From assembly GCA_003990745.1 (NCBI GenBank), contig RBNI01005245.1:1-12837 (forward strand): DNA of 12,837 nt, in the 5' to 3' direction. The stretch is from Jimgerdemannia flammicorona. Its lineage: Eukaryota; Mucoromycota; Endogonomycetes; Endogonales; Endogonaceae. The notes under the pieces are model-generated. The model had not been told where the DNA came from, ran no database searches, and worked only from the letters and a program-made list of their open reading frames with translations. Numbering within the stretch: position 1 is the stretch's first letter; the number at the start of each line of letters is the position of its first letter. A program made the position numbers and the translations under genes. This document shows positions 8,032 through 12,837 of this stretch, piece after piece.

Positions 8032-9700
8032 GTATTTTTGAGATATATGTTCTTTTTTTTTATAGTAGAAACATCTCTTTTCTTCTTGAGTTCTTCTATT
8101 TCCTTTGGATAGTTTCTTGAATCTACCTTGTAGTCTTGAGAACTCATTCTGGAGTTCATACTTCTTCTCAAATTGATGTTATTTATCTCTCTTATTGTTG
8201 TTTCTATTGTCTCTTAGCCTTTGAGCTATGAGGATAGTATATGCTCTAGTGATGGCTTGTTCTATATATTATTGCTTATATAGATAATTTTAAAGTCATC
8301 TTTATTTACAAAATTTTTCTGATAACTATCTAAAGTTAGCATTAAAGAAGTTGATAGCCCAGGTTCTATTTACAGTCTGTTCTCATCAGCTGTATTCTAC
8401 TCCTATAATATTTAGGAGGGGTTTCAGTCTTGTAGCAAATACTTTAAGATCTTCTTTTCTATTATTATAGAATTAAAGGTTCTTGAGCTTGGTTCTGGCT
8501 TCAGCAATGGAAGCAGAGCTGTAGAACTATTAAATGATTAGTTTTTTTCAATCCACAGTAGCTAGATAGGCTTCATTGTCAGGGTAATTATTATCTTCTT
8601 ATTTGTATTGATTTTAGTATAGGTTTTTCAGATAAGAGGGTGTATTGGTAAATTATACCACTACTGAGCAGCTGTACCTATAAAATGAATAGTGACTTTC
8701 TCTACTTATAAATCTGCAGTTATATAGTAATCTTCAATCTCATAGTACTTATTATTATTAAGAGTACTATCTGGATTTTGATTGTCATTTTATCCATTAG
8801 TATAATAATTGATATATATCAACTTATCTTAAGAATATTATTACTTAGTCTACTTTATCTTTGAATAGTACAAGGCAGAGGTCTTTTTTAGATTTTTTTG
8901 TCTTAATTCTGAGATAAAAGGCTTGAGTGAGTATGGCTACTTGATCAGCCAGTACTGCTATCTTGTTATTTGCTAATATTATTCTATTATTTCTGTTATC
9001 TGTTTAGTAAAATAGCTGAAGTTCTTCTTCTATTATTATGGTATATTTATTTCTGTTTGGGGTTAACTCTTCTATGATATTATTGAGATGGGTATGCTTA
9101 TAGACTAGTAGTCTTGATGAGGTAACTATTAGATTTACTGTAATTTTTAATAGGCTTAATACTCTTAGTAGTGGTACTGAGATCACTAATATCAGATTCA
9201 GATATCTTTTCAATTATTCTCCTAGGTCTGGATGATGTAGCAGAGGTCTTACTAGATCTAATAGCTTGTAGTTCTTATTGTTAAATTATTCTTACTTATG
9301 TATAGCAAATTCAATAATAGAAGTGAGATTTCTTTTAATAGATATAGTATTTCTTATATTCAGAAAGACCTTGGTTTTATAGTAGTAATTATTGAAAAAG
9401 AGGTTCAGAAAATTTTCACTTATAGTCTTAATGGATTCTTATATATATTTTTTATAAAAGAGTCTACTGACTAGTTTGTTGAATTCTTTCTTAAATTTAG
9501 TAGTATAAAGGACTTATTTGTTAAGTACAAAGAAAGTATTGAATACTTCTTAGATAATTTTGTTGTTGAGTTTATTAAACTTCTCTTAGCTGATATAAGT
9601 TTTAGTCTACTTAGTAATGATTCTGTTGAATTTTTTAGCTTGAGTCTAAAGAGTATTCAGAGTAAAGGTACTTCTTGACTATTGCTGACAATATTGATAA
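8032..9700 (-). pseudogene. Gag (capsid and nucleocapsid) of the chromovirus (broken)
   Basis: The nucleocapsid end has one CCHC zinc knuckle with exact C-X2-C-X4-H-X4-C spacing at 8032-8073. It reads CFYYKKKEHISQKY, so the second and fourth cysteines are tyrosine. Upstream in the same frame are ELQNEFSRLQGRFKKLSKGN, AQRLRDNRNNNKR, TWAINFFNANF, KEDLKVFATRLKPLLNIIGV and SSASIAEARTKLKNL, which is the order seen in the retrotransposon Gag capsid domain. Further upstream (about 8560-9000) EDNNYPDNEAYLATVD, TIHFIGTAAQ and AVLADQVAILTQA continue it in other frames, so indels are present. Bases 9000-9700 are lysine-rich in translation and probably the N-terminal part, but no start codon is recognisable. 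Gag would form the virus-like particle and bind the RNA. Confidence 0.85.
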
Positions 9701-9768
9701 TATTGACTAATTCTGATTATCTGTAGTAGATTCTTTAAAGAAGATTGCTTGTAGGTGAGAAGTAACTT

Positions 9769-9780
9769 CTGCTGCTACCA
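9769..9780 (-). promoter_or_regulatory. Primer-binding site next to the 5' LTR
   Basis: Reading the minus strand, TGGTAGCAGCAG starts one base after the LTR similarity ends. The first nine bases are complementary to a tRNA 3' end CTGCTACCA, as found in eukaryotic initiator methionine tRNAs (established knowledge). It would prime minus-strand DNA synthesis. Its position confirms the minus orientation of the element. Confidence 0.8.
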
Positions 9781-9781
9781 A

Positions 9782-10091
9782 ATTATAATAAAACTATATA
9801 TCAATATAATTAATATATTATAGATAATTAAACTAATTATCAGCTATAAGTTCTGAGTTCTTATAAAAAAGTACTAAGTTCCAATTATCTGTTATAGTAG
9901 AGTCTAGATATTACTTTTAGATTCTTATACTAATAGAAGTATCATACTTATATTCTAAGTTGATCAGGCTCAGAATTGTTAACAAGTCAGGTCTGAGAAT
10001 TCTGTGATAAGAATACTACTTTATTCTTATATTTGGAGAAAGCAGAGCTAAGATTATAATATACTCAATATAGAGAGTATTTATATATATT
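9782..10091 (-). repeat. 5' LTR of the chromovirus
   Basis: This is the gap-free partner of 2402-2711. It keeps C or G at 29 of 45 transition sites, so it is the less mutated copy. Its inner edge adjoins the primer-binding site. Beyond 10091 similarity to the other LTR stops within a few bases. Neither a canonical TG...CA terminus nor a target duplication can be read, as expected if terminal C and G have been converted. Confidence 0.93.
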
Positions 10092-10275
10092 ATAATAAAT
10101 AGTAGAAATCATACTACTAATATTATAAAATAACTATATATCATAGTAGAAATATTAGATAGTTCTGGATATATAGTATAAAAGATAGTCAAATATATCT
10201 AAAAATATCTAGGACTGCTTTATCATAATAACTTATAAATTAGCTAGAGATACTAGAAAGAATATATTTATTATA
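10092..10275. other. AT-rich flank right of the retroelement
   Basis: The sequence is AT-rich with stops in every frame and no recognisable protein or RNA. It is probably the continuation of the older repeat that was split by the retroelement. Confidence 0.4.
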
Positions 10276-10412
10276 CAGACTATATACATTATATAGACTC
10301 TATTTACTATACAGACTCTGTATACTATATAGACTCTATATACTATATAGATTCTATATACTATATAGACTCTATATACTGTATAGATTCTGTATACTAT
10401 ACAGACTCTATA
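10276..10412. repeat. 18-bp tandem array, about 7.6 copies
   Basis: Units of 18 bases start at 10276, 10294, 10312, 10330, 10348, 10366 and 10384, with a partial unit at 10402-10412. The core is TAGACTCTATATACTATA. Units 3 to 8 differ only at positions where C alternates with T or G with A; the first two carry some other changes. The array therefore records the same mutation type as the LTRs. Confidence 0.93.
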
Positions 10413-12002
10413 TATCTATCATAAATAACATTCTATACTCAGATATATAGCAATCAGATAGCAACCAACTTATATAAAATACCCCAGAGATAAGAGTGAA
10501 TAAACCTCAGCCTAAAAAGTTTAAAAACAAAAGACAAGTCTGCCTACTATATGTACTTCAAGAAGAACTCTAAAGCTATTACTAAAAGATTATAAGCTTA
10601 CTTTCCACTCTGGTCTACTTTCTGATATAAAAAATAAGTTAAGAATATTTACCATCAAGTTCAAGAACTTTGTTACTATTTGAAAAGAAACCTATCACTT
10701 AATAAATAAGCTACTATATTTTAATCTACTTACTAGATAAGTCTGAAGAATCTAAGAATCCATCTCTTGCTACAAAGTCAGTTTTCTGATGCAACTTCAC
10801 AGTAAACTTATTTATACAAATAAAATTAGTCTCTGATATAACTTTGCTAAGAGAAGAATTCACTATTTTTCAGAAAGTCTAATATATATAAAAAATCTTG
10901 CCACAAAGTCAGTCTATCCAATATAACTTCACAGTAAAGCCAGTCTATCTGATATAGCCCTATATAAATAAAGTCAGTCTTTGATATAACTTTATCAAGA
11001 ATCTGCACCATCTGAGTTACTTCTAGAGAGTCTATTAATTTAGAAGAATCGGAGCCAAACTGAGTTATCCAAGTTATTAAGTTATCTATCAAATCAAGAC
11101 TCTACTAAATATAGAATACTACTAAGATTATTATACCAGAAATTATATACTTTTGAAAACAAGATCACTATATAGAGATTATTATACTATATAGAGATTA
11201 TTATATAGAAATTACATAAAGAATCTATTCATACTATACAGAGATTGTTATTTAGAAATTATATACTTTTGGAGATTGCTGCACTATACCAAATCACCAC
11301 TATACTCAAGATCTATCCCAATAAGGAAATTGATATACAAATTAACTATTATATTCAGATTTGACTATTATACTACTAAATATCAAGTACCTCAGAAATT
11401 ATAGAATATTTTGTTGCTTTTTAACAAAGTAAATATAGGCTTAAGCCAAACTATATCAATCCTAACCTTGTAATTTGCCTCTATTGAGTCAGGCACATTA
11501 TATTTAGAGACTTAACTGAGCAGATTTTAAAAATCTATATAAGAACTTTTAACTGGAAAATTTCAAAATTGATATAAAATTTCAGCTTATAATAACTTAC
11601 AGTCAAACTGAATATATTTGATATAATATTAATCTCTACTACAAGAGAATCAGGCATCACTAGTATTTGAACAAAAAGAGAAATAATTACTTCAAGACTT
11701 GCCAACTACTAACTATTAGAAGAATTCCAACTAGAGGCCAAACAGCAAGGTTTAGTATATGTGTCTAATAATATATATAGCAGTTTTTTGTATTAAAGGC
11801 CATATTTTCCTATTGAAGGTTGACTATTAAAATATAGAAAAATGTTATATTGTTTGTAGTATTATTTATTATAATAGTTAAAATCTATACTTAAAATTTT
11901 TAATTCACAAATTTATATGAAAATAAATAACTATTAAAAATCTATTTTATTTTAAGACTTCTCTCAAAATACTGACCAGATGATAAGTCCTTCTTTTTTA
12001 TC
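10413..12002. other. Unassigned AT-rich repeat remnant with internal degenerate repeats
   Basis: No domain is recognisable on either strand. The longest open frame (10847-11092, minus, 81 codons) runs across a repeat cluster and is not convincing as a gene. Repeats seen: a ~40-base unit at 10767-10806 and 10898-10938 (ACAAAGTCAGTCT...ACTTCACAGTAAA) with partial versions near 10823, 10939 and 10970; and a 19-base unit CTATATAGAGATTATTATA at 11168-11186 and 11187-11205, with a variant near 11234. It may be the body of an old element whose coding part has decayed. Confidence 0.5.
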
Positions 12003-12243
12003 TTAATTGTGATCCCAAGCTCATAGATATAATTAATAAAAGTATCTGTAATATTTTCTCCAGAATAAGAACCTTTAAGCTTAATAAAGTTAAGAATAAG
12101 AGATTTAAGTTATCAATCAATATCAATCCAATGATCAATAATGCCTAGAAATGAAATTATATTAGAGGATATCTATATATTAATCATAAATAAAATTCTA
12201 TCTGCTGAATTCTATTTATTGAATATGAGATTAAATTGGTAAG
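12003..12243 (-). pseudogene. hAT-family transposase fragment
   Basis: The minus-strand translation reads DRILFMINI-stop-ISSN, then ISFLGIIDHWIDID, two stops, and LKSLILNFIKLKGSYSGENI continuing to FINYIYELGITIK. This matches the start of the RNase H-like catalytic core of hAT transposases, where a D-x-W-T-S-P-N motif is followed by FLGI..HWID and GSHSGEN. The first catalytic aspartate is asparagine (codon 12179-12181) and the following tryptophan is a stop (TAG). Only about 75-80 codons survive: the N-terminal BED zinc finger, the insertion domain and the C-terminal dimerisation region are absent from the window. The fragment ends against the right inverted arm. Its identity is recognised from motif order, without a database search. 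Confidence 0.8.
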
Positions 12244-12260
12244 CTCTTATATATATATAT

Positions 12261-12533
12261 TATTTTAAATTATTATATATTTATTCTCTGTAATTAGCTA
12301 TTTATTTTAATTTTACTAAGAACTTTGAATAACTCAAATTATTTATAATATTGTACTCAGTGACAAAATTAAATAATTTCTTTCAATGTATACACTTTTA
12401 TATATTTTAAATATATAGTTTAGAATATCTCTTTTGTTTAATAGTAACTATCATAGTCTTTTAAAATAAAATTTACACTTTTATAAATATTTAAACTCTA
12501 GTAGTAGATAGTTACATTACTTAAGGAGAAAAA
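12261..12533 (-). repeat. Right arm of a large inverted repeat
   Basis: This is the reverse-complement partner of 1712-2009, shorter by about 25 bases because of one gap. Its outer end (GTTACATTACTTAAGGAGAAAAA) coincides with the right border of the AT-rich block, and its inner end adjoins the hAT transposase fragment. The hAT family normally has short terminal inverted repeats, so the arm is probably not the hAT terminus itself. Confidence 0.88.
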
Positions 12534-12806
12534 GATCAATATTATAGATTGGCCTCTTTCTCTGCTATCTTACCAGTCACAATGATTTGGTAGGCAACCT
12601 TCTGAGTCTACTTTCCATAATTATTACCCCCTCTACCTTGGGTTGGTTTACTGTACCTATTGCAGAGCAGTGAGAGAGAGACAATGGTGATAAGTTGTCC
12701 CTTTAATAGTATTAGATTGGTGTCTTCTCAACTTTTTTTGCAATTTCTGGTATCTTTGGATATATCTGGAGTACATCTGTTTTGGTATGGCACCTTCTTC
12801 CTTTTG

Positions 12807-12807
<1 letters not shown>
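12534..12807. other. Mixed-composition right flank without a recognisable gene
   Basis: Composition returns to ordinary with pyrimidine-rich stretches. No open frame of note, RNA gene or transposon end is recognised. The short motif CCCTCTACC is shared with the left flank near 1656, which may be chance. Confidence 0.45.

Positions 12808-12837
<30 letters not shown>
12808..12837. repeat. Poly-T run at the window edge
   Basis: Thirty uninterrupted T residues end the window. On the minus strand this is poly-A, which could be the 3' tail of a non-LTR retroelement or processed copy lying to the right, or an assembly end in a homopolymer. The window stops too early to choose. Confidence 0.9.

Larger units (their letters stand above)
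2402..10091 (-). mobile_element. Degenerate Ty3/gypsy chromovirus LTR retrotransposon
   Basis: Two direct repeats (2402-2711 and 9782-10091, offset exactly 7380) enclose about 7.07 kb that encodes, on the minus strand, gag with a zinc knuckle, aspartic protease, reverse transcriptase, RNase H, integrase with a GPY/F-like module, and a chromodomain. That order and the C-terminal chromodomain define a chromovirus. A primer-binding-site candidate directly follows the 5' LTR (on the right). The coding region is dead: there are many in-frame stops, and the frame changes at least four times. Using the top coordinate of each codon modulo 3, the frames are 0 for gag through the start of RT, 2 in mid RT, 0 in the RT end and early RNase H, 2 in late RNase H and integrase, and 1 in the GPY/F module and chromodomain. 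A smaller inverted-repeat element sits inside its 3' part. No clear target-site duplication is visible at the LTR edges. Confidence 0.95.

Noticed and set aside
9004..9213. A 69-codon open frame on the minus strand treated as its own gene
   Set aside because: It lies in the N-terminal gag region of the retroelement; any coding content belongs to that pseudogene.
10276..10412. A CRISPR-like array
   Set aside because: The units are contiguous, with no unique spacers, and the context is eukaryotic transposon DNA.
10847..11092. An 81-codon open frame on the minus strand
   Set aside because: It spans a cluster of degenerate direct repeats with no similarity to a known protein; the open state is explained by the repeats and by chance.
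11467..11510. A possible plus-strand zinc knuckle (ICLY, then a stop, then VRHIIFRD)
   Set aside because: Spacing between the second ligand and the histidine is too short by two residues and the last cysteine is missing. Without supporting domains nearby it is too weak to call a second gag remnant.

Overview
This window looks like a gene-poor, AT-rich heterochromatic block of a filamentous ascomycete (Pezizomycotina) genome. I see no intact protein-coding gene and no tRNA or rRNA. The fungal call is inference. It rests on a chromodomain-bearing Ty3/gypsy element of fungal type, on repeat-associated cytosine-to-thymine mutation acting on both strands (the signature of repeat-induced point mutation, RIP, or a related process), and on a fungal-like hAT fragment. 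The species cannot be named from this sequence.

Layout. Bases 1 to about 1700 have balanced composition and no convincing gene. They hold a long fold-back element (96-404), a 32-bp tandem duplication (627-701) and a 17-bp minisatellite (1529-1613). At about 1.7 kb the composition changes abruptly to very AT-rich, CpG-free DNA, which continues to about 12.53 kb. Two inverted arms of about 273-298 bp (1712-2009 and 12261-12533) sit at the two edges of this block. Bases 12534-12837 return to mixed composition and end in a run of 30 T.

Inside the block is a nearly full-length dead chromovirus on the minus strand (2402-10091, about 7.7 kb). It has two ~310-bp long terminal repeats (LTRs), a tRNA-type primer-binding site next to the 5' LTR, and gag, protease, reverse transcriptase, RNase H, integrase with GPY/F module, and chromodomain in Ty3/gypsy order. 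It is broken by many stop codons, by at least four frame changes and by replacement of key residues. All three reverse transcriptase catalytic aspartates are asparagine, two zinc-knuckle cysteines are tyrosine, and two chromodomain tryptophans are stops. A 323-bp MITE-like inverted repeat (2926-3248) lies in its 3' non-coding part. To the right are an 18-bp tandem array (10276-10412), a cluster of degenerate repeats, about 2 kb of unassigned AT-rich DNA, and a short hAT transposase fragment on the minus strand (about 12003-12243) touching the right arm.

How it fits together: this is a layered graveyard of transposons, most easily read as older repeats interrupted by a chromovirus, then by a small inverted-repeat element, with the whole block later mutated C to T. 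The genes do not work together, because none appears functional. I found no sign of a novel functional system. The points most worth checking are the inverted arms that coincide with the composition boundaries, the asymmetric loss of catalytic residues, and the fold-back element in the unmutated flank.
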